Origin: Betaproteobacteria bacterium
GTDB taxonomy: Bacteria; Acidobacteriota; Terriglobia; Acidiferrales; UBA7541
Assembly (NCBI GenBank): GCA_903970165.1
Contig: CAJCHZ010000047.1
Location: 1 to 64,000, forward strand
Length of the DNA stretch: 64,000 bases
Direction: 5' to 3'
Part shown: one piece after another, positions 26,577 through 35,300 of the stretch
Position numbering within the stretch: the stretch's first letter is position 1
How the letters are laid out: every line of letters starts with the position of its first letter
Program-made: the position numbers and the translations under genes
The notes under the pieces: model-generated
Seen by the model: the letters and a program-made list of their open reading frames with translations, nothing else
What the model was told of the DNA's origin: nothing
The model's database searches: none

Positions 26577-28444
26577 GCTTTCGCACAAAACTGTTTTTTA
26601 TTTTTTCGGTGAGCGTGCTTGCCTCGGTTTCCCTGGTGGCTTATGGCGTTACGCATTACACGCAAGCCTCATTCGAAGAATTGGATGCGCAGCGAACCGA
26701 AGCCCTTGTGACCCAGTTCAAGTCGGAGTACGCGCAGCGTGGCGAGGAAGTTCTTCAGCAGGTCAAGAATATTGCCGGTTCCGAAGCAAGCATTCGAACC
26801 GCCATTGAGCTCTCGCGCCCAAACCCGGACCAATCTCTCTTCGTGCATGACGCACGAGGAGCCGCAGAAGATCACGGACTTGACTATCTCGAAATTGTGA
26901 ACTCGGATGGCACGCTTATTTCTTCGTATCAGTATTCCGCGCGCGTCGGCTACAAGGATGATTTGTTCAGCACTCCCCAGGATTGGAACGAATCCACGTT
27001 CTTTTTGAGACGGGAAGAGCTTCCGGATGGCGTGGCGCTGTCGCTCACGGCCGTTCGAACTGCGCCTGATACGCAGAAGCCCATCTACTTTGTTGGCGGC
27101 CGCAAGCTGGATCAGAACTTCCTCTCTTCCCTGGTTCTTCCATCCGGCATGCGCACTCTTTTGTATGGAAATCTGGAGCCCAGTTTTTCGGCGGCGTCGC
27201 TAATTGATGCAAACGGGACGGTGCAACAGGCGGACCGATTCGAATCGTTGATCCAGGCGGTGCAAATGCAGCCGAAACCGCTGGTGAAAACCATCGAATG
27301 GTCCAACAATGCCGCCGACGCCGAGACATTTCATGCCATTCCTTTGCCCGGGCGCAACAACGAATTGCTTGGCGTGCTGTTGGTGGGCAGTTCGCGCCGG
27401 GAGCTGGTTTTGTTGACGCGGCACATCTTGCAGATCGCCGCCGTAGTGGCCGGTGCCGCGCTCCTGGTGGGCCTGCTGATCAGCTTGTGGGTGTCGGCGC
27501 GAATTACGCGGCCTCTTGAAGAATTGGCGGAAGGCGCGCACAAAGTGGCTTCCGGTAGATGGGACACCGTCATTGAGTTGCGTGGGCGGGATGAAATTGG
27601 GCAGCTTGCGTCAGCGTTCAATGAAATGACGCAGACGCTGGCCACGCAGCGCGAACAGCTTGTGCAGACGGAACGCGTGGCTGCCTGGCGCGAACTTGCG
27701 CGGCGGCTTGCGCATGAGCTGCGCAACCCACTGTTTCCGTTGCAGATTACTGTTGAGAATCTGCAGAAGGCACGGCAGCTGGACGCAAAGCAGTTTCTCG
27801 AAGTTTTCAACGAATCGACGGCGACGTTGAGGGCGGAGCTCGCGAATCTCAATACTATCGTTGGACGCTTCAGCGACTTCTCAAAAATGCCTGCGCCGCA
27901 TTTCTCGCGCCTCAACGTGAACGAAGCATTGCGCAACGCCGTGCGTTTGTTCGAGCCACAGTTTAACGCGGTGGGCAAGCCGCCGGTAATTCCGGAATAT
28001 TTCTTGACTGAGCCGCTGCCGGAGATCGACGCCGACGCCGACCTTTTGCACCGCGCGTTTCAGAATCTGGTTCTGAACGCCCTTGACGCCATGCCCGCGG
28101 GCGGCACGCTGACCATGCGCACCTCGGAGCATGAGGGCAGCGTTCGAATCGAGGTCTCCGACACGGGAAAGGGCCTGACGCCCGAGGAATGTTCCCGGCT
28201 TTTCACGCCTTACTACACGACAAAAGTACAGGGAACCGGCCTGGGGCTCGCGATTATTCAATCGGTTGTCAGCGATCATCATGGAACGATTTCCGTTTCA
28301 AGCGACGAGGGCCGCGGCACAACCTTCCGCATTGAGTTGCCACAGCGCCAAACGCTTCAGCCCGCGCCGGCGCCCACAGAAACGCTGGCTGAGAAAAAGC
28401 CGCCCCAGGACTCGCAGAGCATCACCGTGGCTGCCTCCGACTGA
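26573..28444 (+). CDS. Sensor histidine kinase, NtrY-like (HAMP, HisKA, HATPase)
   Basis: A 623-residue membrane kinase. Membrane helix 1 is at residues 6-27, then a periplasmic sensor of about 250 residues, helix 2 near 284-307 and a HAMP domain (ARITRPLEELAEGAHKVASG). The phosphoacceptor is His381 in RRLAHELRNPLFPLQ; the text LAHELRNPLFPLQITVENL is typical of kinases paired with NtrC-type regulators. The ATPase part has NLVLNALDAMPAGG, VSDTGKGL and GTGLGLAI. The C-terminal 30 residues are Pro/Ala-rich. It starts at ATGA overlapping the solute-binding-protein gene and is followed 24 bases later by its sigma-54 regulator, a complete signalling operon. Confidence 0.9.
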   Translation: MSFRTKLFFIFSVSVLASVSLVAYGVTHYTQASFEELDAQRTEALVTQFKSEYAQRGEEVLQQVKNIAGSEASIRTAIELSRPNPDQSLFVHDARGAAEDHGLDYLEIVNSDGTLISSYQYSARVGYKDDLFSTPQDWNESTFFLRREELPDGVALSLTAVRTAPDTQKPIYFVGGRKLDQNFLSSLVLPSGMRTLLYGNLEPSFSAASLIDANGTVQQADRFESLIQAVQMQPKPLVKTIEWSNNAADAETFHAIPLPGRNNELLGVLLVGSSRRELVLLTRHILQIAAVVAGAALLVGLLISLWVSARITRPLEELAEGAHKVASGRWDTVIELRGRDEIGQLASAFNEMTQTLATQREQLVQTERVAAWRELARRLAHELRNPLFPLQITVENLQKARQLDAKQFLEVFNESTATLRAELANLNTIVGRFSDFSKMPAPHFSRLNVNEALRNAVRLFEPQFNAVGKPPVIPEYFLTEPLPEIDADADLLHRAFQNLVLNALDAMPAGGTLTMRTSEHEGSVRIEVSDTGKGLTPEECSRLFTPYYTTKVQGTGLGLAIIQSVVSDHHGTISVSSDEGRGTTFRIELPQRQTLQPAPAPTETLAEKKPPQDSQSITVAASD

Positions 28445-28468
28445 TGCGCTGCCGCAAAGGACAATCGT

Positions 28469-29863
28469 TTGCCACGCAAAGCACATCTTCTGCTCGTTGA
28501 CGACGACCCCAACACGCTGGCTTCGCTTTCTCGAGCTTTCCGACTTGCCGGGCATGAGGCGACGGTTTGCGACAACGCGCCGCGGGCTTTGGAACTGCTG
28601 CGCACGGAAAGCTTCGACTTGATTCTTTCCGACGTCGTGATGCCTGGCAAGAGCGGGATCGAGCTGCTCGAAGATTTGAAAAATGCCGGTGTAAAAACGC
28701 CCATCGTGCTCATCTCTGGCCAGGCGAATGTCGAGATGGCGGTGAAAGCGACCAGGTTGGGTGCGCTGGATTTTCTGGAAAAGCCCCTTTCTACGGACAA
28801 GCTGTTAGTAACGGTGGAGAATGCGCTGCGGCTTTCCCGTCTCGAAGACGAAAATCGTGAGCTGCGGCATCGGCTAGGGAAGCACGAACTGGTCGGCTCG
28901 GGGCCGGCGATGAAAAAGCTCGTCGCGCAGATTGAACGCGTCGCCGCCAGCGAAACGCGCGTTTGCATTCTTGGCGAGACGGGCACAGGTAAAGAACTTG
29001 TTGCTCGCGCGATTCATGAAAAATCGCAGCGACACGGAAATGCCTTCGTCACTTTGAATTGCGCCGCTGTCCCGGCGGAATTGATCGAATCGGAACTCTT
29101 CGGCCACGAAAAAGGCGCGTTTACCGGTGCGGCGGCAAAGCATCTCGGCAAGTTCGAACAAGCCGAAGGCGGCACGCTTTTCCTTGACGAAATCGGCGAT
29201 ATGCCCGTGTCCATGCAGGCGAAACTCCTGCGCGTCCTCGAAGAAGGCGAAGTCGAACGCGTCGGCGGCGACAAGCCGATTCGCGTGAACGTGCGCGTAC
29301 TGGTCGCTACGCATCGCAACCTTGAAGACCTCGTGAAGCAAAATGCCTTCCGTCGCGATCTGTTTCACCGCATTTACGTTTTTCCTTTGTTGTTGCCGCC
29401 TTTGCGCGAGCGAACGGAGGACTTCGCCGATCTTATTGTCCATTTCGCCCGGCAGGTCGTCGCGCAAAACGGCTGGAAGGAAAAACTCTTCGCTGCGGAC
29501 GCTATCTCGGAATTGCGTCGCTACACCTGGCCGGGCAACGTGCGCGAGCTGCGCAATGTCGTCGAGCGCCTAGTGCTTCTCTCCTCGGAAGACTCCATCG
29601 CGGCTGCCGACGTGCGTCTAGTTCTTCCTCCCGAAGACCTGGGCGCAGCTGCCGCGGTCTTCTCGAGTATTGGAGGCGCGGCGACAGGAACGCTTGCGGA
29701 ACGCACGGAAGCATTCGAGAAGGAAGTGCTTCTCTCAGAAATCAAGCGCCACAATTTTCACATGACGAATGTAGCCCGCGCTCTCGGCCTGGAGCGCAGC
29801 CACCTCTATAAGAAATGCCAGCAGCTGGGAATCGATTTGCAATCGCTGCGCAAACCAGACTAA
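28469..29863 (+). CDS. Sigma-54-dependent response regulator (NtrC family)
   Basis: A 464-residue regulator starting at TTG 28469, with AAAGGA about nine bases upstream. The receiver has LLVDDDPN and Asp55 in LSDVVMPGKSG. The AAA+ domain has the Walker A GETGTGKE, the sigma-54 contact loop GAFTGAAAK and Walker B GGTLFLDEIGDMP. The C-terminal Fis-type helix-turn-helix reads HNFHMTNVARALGLERSHLYKKCQQLG. It activates sigma-54 promoters when phosphorylated, presumably by the adjacent kinase. No obvious -24/-12 promoter was recognised next to it, so its targets are unknown. Confidence 0.93.
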   Translation: MPRKAHLLLVDDDPNTLASLSRAFRLAGHEATVCDNAPRALELLRTESFDLILSDVVMPGKSGIELLEDLKNAGVKTPIVLISGQANVEMAVKATRLGALDFLEKPLSTDKLLVTVENALRLSRLEDENRELRHRLGKHELVGSGPAMKKLVAQIERVAASETRVCILGETGTGKELVARAIHEKSQRHGNAFVTLNCAAVPAELIESELFGHEKGAFTGAAAKHLGKFEQAEGGTLFLDEIGDMPVSMQAKLLRVLEEGEVERVGGDKPIRVNVRVLVATHRNLEDLVKQNAFRRDLFHRIYVFPLLLPPLRERTEDFADLIVHFARQVVAQNGWKEKLFAADAISELRRYTWPGNVRELRNVVERLVLLSSEDSIAAADVRLVLPPEDLGAAAAVFSSIGGAATGTLAERTEAFEKEVLLSEIKRHNFHMTNVARALGLERSHLYKKCQQLGIDLQSLRKPD

Positions 29864-30063
29864 TCCAAAAGGAAAAAAGAAAGATGGCACGAAGCATCGT
29901 GCCCTGCAATCGGCTGCGTGCCTCCGGGCTCGCTAGAACCACTTTTTCCTGCATCTTTTGCAGATTGGGCTGTAACTCATTGAAAATAGGGAAAATATAA
30001 TCCTTTACACGAAATAGCGAAAAGTAATAAATTCTTTGCAGATTGCAATATGTGGGTCCTCCG

Positions 30064-30576
30064 ATGACTCTTGGAAACAAACTCCGTTCTCTTCGCGCTG
30101 TAGAGGGTTCCTTGCGTGGCTTGGGGCGTTCCATGACGCAACAAGAGTTGGTCGCTGCCATGAAAAAAGAAGTAGGCCGCGGCCTCAGCCAGGCGTATCT
30201 CTCGCAAATCGAAAGCGGCACGCGCCCGCACCTGACTCACGGCACGCGCACGCTCCTCGCGCGCTTCTTCCGCGTCTATCCCGGCTTTCTCGTGGACGAC
30301 CCGGAAGGCTACACGCCCGAGCTGCAGTCGTCGCTCCGCGTCGTCGACGCCAAGATCGACTCCTGGCTCTACGCCGGCGCCGAACAGTTTGCCGCCGACC
30401 CGGAGTTGCGCCGCGGCCTCTTGGCCATCGCGGAAGTGGAAGATTCGCGCCGCGCAATTTTGCTGCTTGCGGAAATTCTTCGTACGCCTGGACTGGCCGA
30501 ACGACTCGGCGAAGTTCTGCATCATGGCAAGCATCACGGTAACGGTCATCCACCACCGGGTTCGCTGAACAACTAA
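30064..30576 (+). CDS. XRE-family transcriptional regulator
   Basis: A 170-residue DNA-binding protein. Residues about 1-65 are a lambda-repressor-type helix-turn-helix domain: GNKLRSLRAVEGS, MTQQELVAAMKKE, GLSQAYLSQIESGTRPHLTHGTRTLLARFF. The C-terminal half is helical (AAGVEDSRRAILLLAEI-like, here AIAEVEDSRRAILLLAEILR) and ends with a His/Gly/Pro-rich tail. ATG 30064 is chosen over TTG 30043 because the domain begins there. It precedes the NfeD-like, flotillin and PspA genes on the same strand with a 64-base gap, so it may control them. The region upstream is A+T-rich compared with its surroundings and probably holds the promoter. Confidence 0.8.
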   Translation: MTLGNKLRSLRAVEGSLRGLGRSMTQQELVAAMKKEVGRGLSQAYLSQIESGTRPHLTHGTRTLLARFFRVYPGFLVDDPEGYTPELQSSLRVVDAKIDSWLYAGAEQFAADPELRRGLLAIAEVEDSRRAILLLAEILRTPGLAERLGEVLHHGKHHGNGHPPPGSLNN

Positions 30577-30640
30577 AGCGGGCTCGGCTAACGTCTCGAA
30601 CCCAGTCTGCGCAGCGGTTTGCTGCGTCTCGAGGTGCCTC

Positions 30641-31258
30641 ATGACCTGGTCTGATATCTATCTCTTCTGCTTCATTGTGGGATTTACGCTCAGCGTGCTC
30701 TCGTTTCTCGCTGGCGCGGTGAACATTCACCTGCCGTTCCATATTCACCTGCCATTTCACGGAGCGCATCATGCAGGCGGATTTTCGACAAGTGGTCAGG
30801 CGCACGGCGGAGCACTGCGTGGCGCGGGCAAAGGCGCTGGCCACATGTCCTGGCTGAACGCTTCGACCATCCTCGCCTTCCTAGCGTGGTTTGGAGGCAT
30901 CGGCTACATACTCACCAAGCACTCGCACCTTGTGGGGCTGTCGATCCTCGGATTTGCGCTGCTGTCGGGGCTTTTCGCTGGAATGCTCGTCTTTCAATTC
31001 ATGGCGCGCATCACGAAAGCCACCAGCGGGCAGATGCTCGACTGGGACTATCGCGTGGAAGGCACCGTGGGGATGGTAAGCATGACCATCCGCGAAAGCG
31101 GAACGGGCGAAGTCATCTTCGAGCAAAACGGCGCCCGCAAAAGCTGCGGTGCGCGTAGCGACGATGGCACGAGTTTGGCGAAGGGAACTGAGGTAGTCAT
31201 CTCGCGCTATGAAGGTGGAATTGCTTACGTGAAGCGCTGGGATGAATTCACAAAGTAG
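30641..31258 (+). CDS. NfeD-like membrane protein with a His-rich insert
   Basis: A 205-residue protein: membrane helix at 5-27, then a histidine-rich stretch at about 29-70 (the tandem HLPFHIHLPFHGAHHAGG, followed by SGQAHGG and GHMSW), two further helices at about 73-115, and a C-terminal OB-fold-like domain (GTVGMVSMTIRESGTGEVIFEQNG, GTEVVISRYEGGIAYVKRW). The C-terminal domain resembles soluble NfeD domains, and NfeD genes stand next to flotillin genes in many bacteria, as here (96-base gap). The doubled HLPFH block comes from an 18-base near-perfect tandem repeat. The His-rich part could bind metal ions, but that is inference. The role is probably to assist flotillin assembly. Confidence 0.75.
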   Translation: MTWSDIYLFCFIVGFTLSVLSFLAGAVNIHLPFHIHLPFHGAHHAGGFSTSGQAHGGALRGAGKGAGHMSWLNASTILAFLAWFGGIGYILTKHSHLVGLSILGFALLSGLFAGMLVFQFMARITKATSGQMLDWDYRVEGTVGMVSMTIRESGTGEVIFEQNGARKSCGARSDDGTSLAKGTEVVISRYEGGIAYVKRWDEFTK

Positions 31259-31353
31259 GCGCGACTGTAACGTGCAGGAGCATCGCGAAGCAAAAAGTTT
31301 CTCGGGCTGAGGCACGATGCAAACAGTCCGGTCAGAAGAAAGAGGAGGTCCTT

Positions 31354-32799
31354 ATGGGCGATTTTTCGAGTGTATGGGTCATGGCCGGGTTATTGGTCCT
31401 CGTAATCCTCGTGATTTTAATCACGTTTGCCCGGATGTTGCGGAAAGTCGGGCCGCACGAAGCGCTGGTGATTTACGGCATTCGCGGGCCGCGGACGGTT
31501 ACGAACGGCGGCACGATCATTCTTCCGATGCTGGAACAGTGCCGCGAACTCTCGCTGGAGCTGATGTCGTTTGACGTCGCTCCGCAGCAGAGCCTTTACA
31601 CGAACCAGGGCGTTGCCGTCACGGTCGAGGCGGTCGCTCAGCTGAAAGTAAAGTCGGATCCCGTGTCGATCCGCACTGCCGCAGAACAGTTCCTTACAAA
31701 ACGGCCGGAGCAGCGCGAAGGCCTCATCCGGCTTGTTATGGAAGGCCATCTCCGCGGCATCATCGGCCAACTCACGGTCGAGCAAATCGTCAAAGAACCG
31801 GAAATGGTCGGCGACCGCATGCGTTCCACGTGCGCCGCCGACATGAGCAAGATGGGGCTCGACGTAGTGAGCTTTACGCTGAAGGAAGTTCGCGACAAGA
31901 ACGAGTACATCACCAACATGGGCCGGCCGGACATTGCGCGAATCAAGCGCGACGCGGAAGTAGCCGCAGCCGAAGCCGACCGCGACATCGCCATCAAGCG
32001 TGCGGAATCTCAACGCGCCTCGGCTGTTGCGAAAGCGCAAGCAGATCAGGAACGCGTGGCCGCCGAAACGGCTTCTCTTGCCAAGCAAGCCGAAGCGGAA
32101 CGCGACCTGGACATCAAAAAAGCCAGCTACCTGGAAATGACCAAGAAAGCCCAAGCCACTGCTGACAAGGCCTACGAAATCGAAACCAACGTCATGCAGC
32201 AAAAGGTGGTGGAAGAGTCCGTCCGCGTCCAGCAAATCGAGCGCGAAGCGCAAGTTAAAGTGCAGGACGCCGAAATCAACCGCCGTGAAAAGGAACTCAT
32301 CGCCACCGTCCTCAAACAGGCGGAAATCGAGCGTCAGCGGATCGAAACGCTCGCCAACGCCGAACGTCAGCGCCTGATGAGCGAAGCCGAAGGCCGTGCC
32401 TCCGCCATTCGCGCGCAAGGTGAAGCCGAAGCCGAAATCATCTTCAAGAAAGGCGAAGCGGAAGCCAAAGCCATGAACATCAAGGCTGAAGCGTTCCAGG
32501 AGTACAACCAAGCCGCGGTGATTGACAAACTGATCAGCAGTTTGCCGGAAGTCGTGCGCGCTCTCGCCGAGCCGCTCGGCAAGGTCGACAAGGTTACCAT
32601 CGTCTCCACCGGAAACGGCGACGCTGCCGGCGCTTACAAGCTCACTGGCGACATCACGAAGATTGCCGCGCAAGTCCCGGCCCTCTTCGAAGCCCTTTCC
32701 GGCATGCAAGTCTCAGACTTGCTCAGCAAAGTCCGCATGATCGGCGACAAAGCGCCCAAGCCGGAGCCGCCACAGGCGCCGGTGGTCAAGAAGTCCTAA
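31354..32799 (+). CDS. Flotillin-family SPFH protein
   Basis: A 481-residue flotillin. A single N-terminal membrane segment (residues 8-28) is followed by the SPFH domain (VGPHEALVIYGIRGPRTVTNGGTIILPMLEQC onward to about residue 200) and the flotillin coiled coil at about 205-385 with repeated Ala/Glu/Lys text (AEADRDIAIKRAESQRASAV, QGEAEAEIIFKKGEAEAKAM). The C-terminal domain ends with proline-rich residues. Flotillins form membrane microdomain scaffolds that affect fluidity and secretion. AGGAGGT stands a few bases before ATG 31354. It sits with NfeD-like, small membrane and PspA genes, a membrane-protection set. Confidence 0.95.
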   Translation: MGDFSSVWVMAGLLVLVILVILITFARMLRKVGPHEALVIYGIRGPRTVTNGGTIILPMLEQCRELSLELMSFDVAPQQSLYTNQGVAVTVEAVAQLKVKSDPVSIRTAAEQFLTKRPEQREGLIRLVMEGHLRGIIGQLTVEQIVKEPEMVGDRMRSTCAADMSKMGLDVVSFTLKEVRDKNEYITNMGRPDIARIKRDAEVAAAEADRDIAIKRAESQRASAVAKAQADQERVAAETASLAKQAEAERDLDIKKASYLEMTKKAQATADKAYEIETNVMQQKVVEESVRVQQIEREAQVKVQDAEINRREKELIATVLKQAEIERQRIETLANAERQRLMSEAEGRASAIRAQGEAEAEIIFKKGEAEAKAMNIKAEAFQEYNQAAVIDKLISSLPEVVRALAEPLGKVDKVTIVSTGNGDAAGAYKLTGDITKIAAQVPALFEALSGMQVSDLLSKVRMIGDKAPKPEPPQAPVVKKS

Positions 32800-32869
32800 C
32801 GTTCGCTTCCGTCCCGGTGGGCACGCGAGTGCCCGCCGAGGACGCTCAAATGGCAGTTGGGGGACGGCC

Positions 32870-33040
32870 ATGACGTGGAGAGATGAGCTTCTCGTTTACT
32901 GGATTCTCTGGATGGTGCTGGTTAGTTTTGTGGCGCGACACCTTTTCGATGGGGCGATTTACCTGATGGAACATGTAGCGTCAGCAACCGTTTTTTGCAT
33001 TCCCGGCCTACTTCATTTGTTCGCCGGACATTTGCGTTAG
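32870..33040 (+). CDS. Small membrane protein (56 residues) between flotillin and PspA
   Basis: The frame runs from ATG 32870 to TAG 33040 and encodes a hydrophobic peptide with two candidate helices: LLVYWILWMVLVSFVARHLF and ASATVFCIPGLLHLFAGH. A G-rich GGGGGACGG precedes the ATG, a usable though not perfect ribosome-binding site. It fills most of the 286-base gap between the flotillin and PspA genes, in the same direction. No family is recognised. Small membrane proteins are known partners in PspA systems (PspB and PspC are small), so a role as a membrane sensor or anchor is a fair hypothesis. Confidence 0.5.
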   Translation: MTWRDELLVYWILWMVLVSFVARHLFDGAIYLMEHVASATVFCIPGLLHLFAGHLR

Positions 33041-33085
33041 CCGGAAAGCTGCAAAGGGTTTCCGTTGTTTGAAAGGAGAAATGTC

Positions 33086-33751
33086 ATGGGACTTTTAGAG
33101 AGAGTGGGTACGTTAATCCGGGCCAATCTGAACGACATGATCGACCGCGCGGAAGACCCGGAGAAAATGATCAAGCAGGTGATGATGGACATGGAGAATC
33201 AGTATCTCCAGGTCAAGACGCAGGTTGCGGTTTCGATCGCCGACCAGCACATGCTCGAAAAGAAGCTGCGTGAGAACGAGGATGCGGGGAAGGACTGGAT
33301 GCGCAAAGCCGAGATCGCCGTGGACAAGGCTCAGGACGATCTAGCGCGCGCGGCTCTGGACCGCTTTCACACTTCGCAGCGGCTGACGCAGAGCTACAAA
33401 GAGCAGGTGGACGATCAGAAACTGCAAGTCGATGCTTTGAAGAGCGCGTTGCAGAAGCTCGAACAAAAGCTGGAAGAAGCAAAGTCCAAGCGCGATCTGC
33501 TGCTGGCTCGCCATCGCCGCAGCGTTGCTTTGGGCAAGGCTGCTCGGGCGCAGACCGCTCTCGGGGAAGACTCGAAGAGTGCCACCTTCGACCGGCTCAA
33601 GGACCGCGTGCATCACACGGAATCCGTGGCCACCGCCGAAGTCGAGCTGATCACCGACGACATGGGCGAAAAGCTCACGCGCCTTGATCGTGATAACGAA
33701 GTTGAGCGGTTGCTCGAAGATTTGAAGACGCGCCGGCGCCTGCCGGGCTGA
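33086..33751 (+). CDS. pspA: PspA/IM30-family membrane-stress protein
   Basis: A 221-residue ESCRT-III-like protein that coats and stabilises the inner membrane. The family start GLLERVGTLIRANLNDMIDRAEDPEKMIKQ gives the amphipathic helix and helix 1; the remainder is a long charged hairpin coiled coil (VSIADQHMLEKKLRENEDAG through KLQVDALKSALQKLEQKLEE). The C-terminal VERLLEDLKTRRR closes it. I start at ATG 33086, with AAGGAGA seven bases upstream; an in-frame TTG at 33065 is upstream of that site. It is the last gene of the flotillin group. No PspF-like activator or PspB/C homologue is visible. Confidence 0.93.
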   Translation: MGLLERVGTLIRANLNDMIDRAEDPEKMIKQVMMDMENQYLQVKTQVAVSIADQHMLEKKLRENEDAGKDWMRKAEIAVDKAQDDLARAALDRFHTSQRLTQSYKEQVDDQKLQVDALKSALQKLEQKLEEAKSKRDLLLARHRRSVALGKAARAQTALGEDSKSATFDRLKDRVHHTESVATAEVELITDDMGEKLTRLDRDNEVERLLEDLKTRRRLPG

Positions 33752-33768
33752 GTAGCAAGGCGGCCTTG

Positions 33769-34404
33769 TTAAAGTTGGCTTGAAAAATAGATCAAGACCA
33801 GCGTAATGACGTTGATTCCCACGGAAACCAGGAACGCCGGCATGCGGTCCACTCCGTCCACCTCTTCAAAGACAAGCATGAAGACGGCGGTCCAAGCGAC
33901 GCCGGCGGCTATGGGTCCGACGACTGGGATTATAATTAAACTATTGACAAACCAACCTAATAGCAGCGGACGAAGGACACCAACAAGAGTCCCCGTGGCG
34001 CCCAGAAACCATTTGGCGATGAAATGGCATAAGCCAAGCTGCGCTGCGCCAATGACGCCATAGGCCATCCAAACGAACAGCAGCCCCAGGAGGATGCCCC
34101 AAAAGGCGGTGCCGGGAGTTTCTCGATCGTGGCGTAGTATGCCTGGCAGGCTGTTGACGAAGAAAATGGCGGCAGCGGCGATGGCAGAGAAGACTGCGCC
34201 GTAAAAGAGGGAATCGGCATCACGGGCAGCCCGGCGGACGGCCATATCGTCCCAGCGAACGATCTGGAAAGCCAGGCGTAGATAGTAGCCAAGGGCGAAC
34301 CCATCGGGCGGAGGTTCGGCTTCCTCCGGCGACAGGGGTGGAGCGACACCGGAGCAGACGTGAGTGAAACCTTGTACGAGCATCCCGCACACTTCGCATT
34401 TCAT
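33769..34404 (-). CDS. Yip1-domain membrane protein with N-terminal zinc-binding motif
   Basis: A 211-residue protein. The N-terminus MKCEVCGMLVQGFTHVCSG has CxxC and a further His-x-Cys, a small zinc-ribbon. Five hydrophobic segments follow (SLFYGAVFSAIAAAAIFFVNSL, WGILLGLLFVWMAYGVIGAA, LLGWFVNSLIIIPVVGPIAAGVAWTAVFMLVFEEV and others), in the Yip1-like pattern I know from bacterial membrane proteins of unknown function. The start at ATG 34404 has GGAGG six bases upstream. The frame is open much further upstream but there it overlaps the polysaccharide deacetylase gene on the other strand. It converges with pspA. Confidence 0.75.
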   Translation of the reverse strand: MKCEVCGMLVQGFTHVCSGVAPPLSPEEAEPPPDGFALGYYLRLAFQIVRWDDMAVRRAARDADSLFYGAVFSAIAAAAIFFVNSLPGILRHDRETPGTAFWGILLGLLFVWMAYGVIGAAQLGLCHFIAKWFLGATGTLVGVLRPLLLGWFVNSLIIIPVVGPIAAGVAWTAVFMLVFEEVDGVDRMPAFLVSVGINVITLVLIYFSSQL

Positions 34405-34524
34405 GGCGGCCTCCGGCGAAGGGGAACAGGCAGACTTTAGCACGATCCGCGCGTCTAAATTGGGGAACCAGACGTTCCATGTGCGCGTACTGTATGTGTG
34501 TCTTAACGTGCGAGAATACAAACG

Positions 34525-35298
34525 ATGAATCCTTGGATGATCGGTGGACCAGCTCTCCTGACGACCGCGGTTGCGGGATTGGCGGCTTACGGCGCAGTAA
34601 ACTCTCGCTCGCAACTCTTCGGATCGGCCATTTGCCGGACGAATTCGGCACGCAAACTGGCCCTGACATTCGATGACGGACCGAATCCGGCGATTACGCC
34701 GAAGCTTCTGGACCTTCTGGATCGTCATAAGGCGCGTGCGACTTTTTTTGTGATTGGAAAGTTCGCACGGGAGTGCCCGGAACTGCTGAAGGAAACGGCG
34801 GCACGCGGGCACGTGATCGGCAATCACACGGATGCGCACCCGAACCTCTTTTGGCTGAAGCCCGATCAAATCACGGTGGAGTTGCGCTGCTGCAATTATT
34901 CCATTGCGGCCGCGACGGGCGAAAAGCCGCGATGGTTCCGGCCGCCCTTTGGCTACCGAAATCCGTGGGTGATTCCGGCGGCGCGCGAATTGAGCCAGAG
35001 GGCGGTGATGTGGACGCTTTTGCCCGGCGACTGGCGCGCTACTTCTTCGGAATGGCTGATCCCGCGCATGAAATCGGTGGCCGAGAATGCGCAGCGCAAT
35101 CTGGCGGGAGATGCGAGAGCGCAGAACAGCGCAAATGGGGCGGGAGACATTGTTGCCCTCCACGACGGCGGGCACCGTCAATTAAACGCCGACCGGCTGC
35201 CCACCTTGGCGGCCCTCGAATACTGGATGCCACGCTGGCGTGACCTGGGCCTCGAATTTGTTACAATTGAAGAAGCGGTGAATGCACCCGCTGGCTAA
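34525..35298 (+). CDS. Polysaccharide deacetylase (NodB-like, CE4)
   Basis: A 257-residue protein with a hydrophobic N-terminus (residues 8-25), probably a membrane anchor. The NodB motifs are intact: LTFDDGPNP with the catalytic base and metal-ligand Asp50/Asp51, GNHTDAHPN with the metal ligands His101 and His105, WFRPPFGYRNP, and LHDGGHR near the C-terminus. Enzymes of this family remove acetyl groups from chitin-like polymers or peptidoglycan in the cell wall. It is followed after two bases by the zinc-ribbon gene, so the two are probably co-transcribed. The gap from the divergent Yip1 gene is 120 bases. Confidence 0.9.
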   Translation: MNPWMIGGPALLTTAVAGLAAYGAVNSRSQLFGSAICRTNSARKLALTFDDGPNPAITPKLLDLLDRHKARATFFVIGKFARECPELLKETAARGHVIGNHTDAHPNLFWLKPDQITVELRCCNYSIAAATGEKPRWFRPPFGYRNPWVIPAARELSQRAVMWTLLPGDWRATSSEWLIPRMKSVAENAQRNLAGDARAQNSANGAGDIVALHDGGHRQLNADRLPTLAALEYWMPRWRDLGLEFVTIEEAVNAPAG

Positions 35299-35300
35299 CT

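Noticed and set aside
31417-32709. A 430-residue minus-strand frame opposite the flotillin gene
   Set aside because: A long shadow frame produced by the biased codons of the flotillin coiled coil; it has no family signature.
34405-35181. A 470-residue minus-strand frame including the Yip1 protein
   Set aside because: Its upstream half is the complement of the polysaccharide deacetylase gene and lacks protein-like composition; a strong ribosome-binding site supports ATG 34404.
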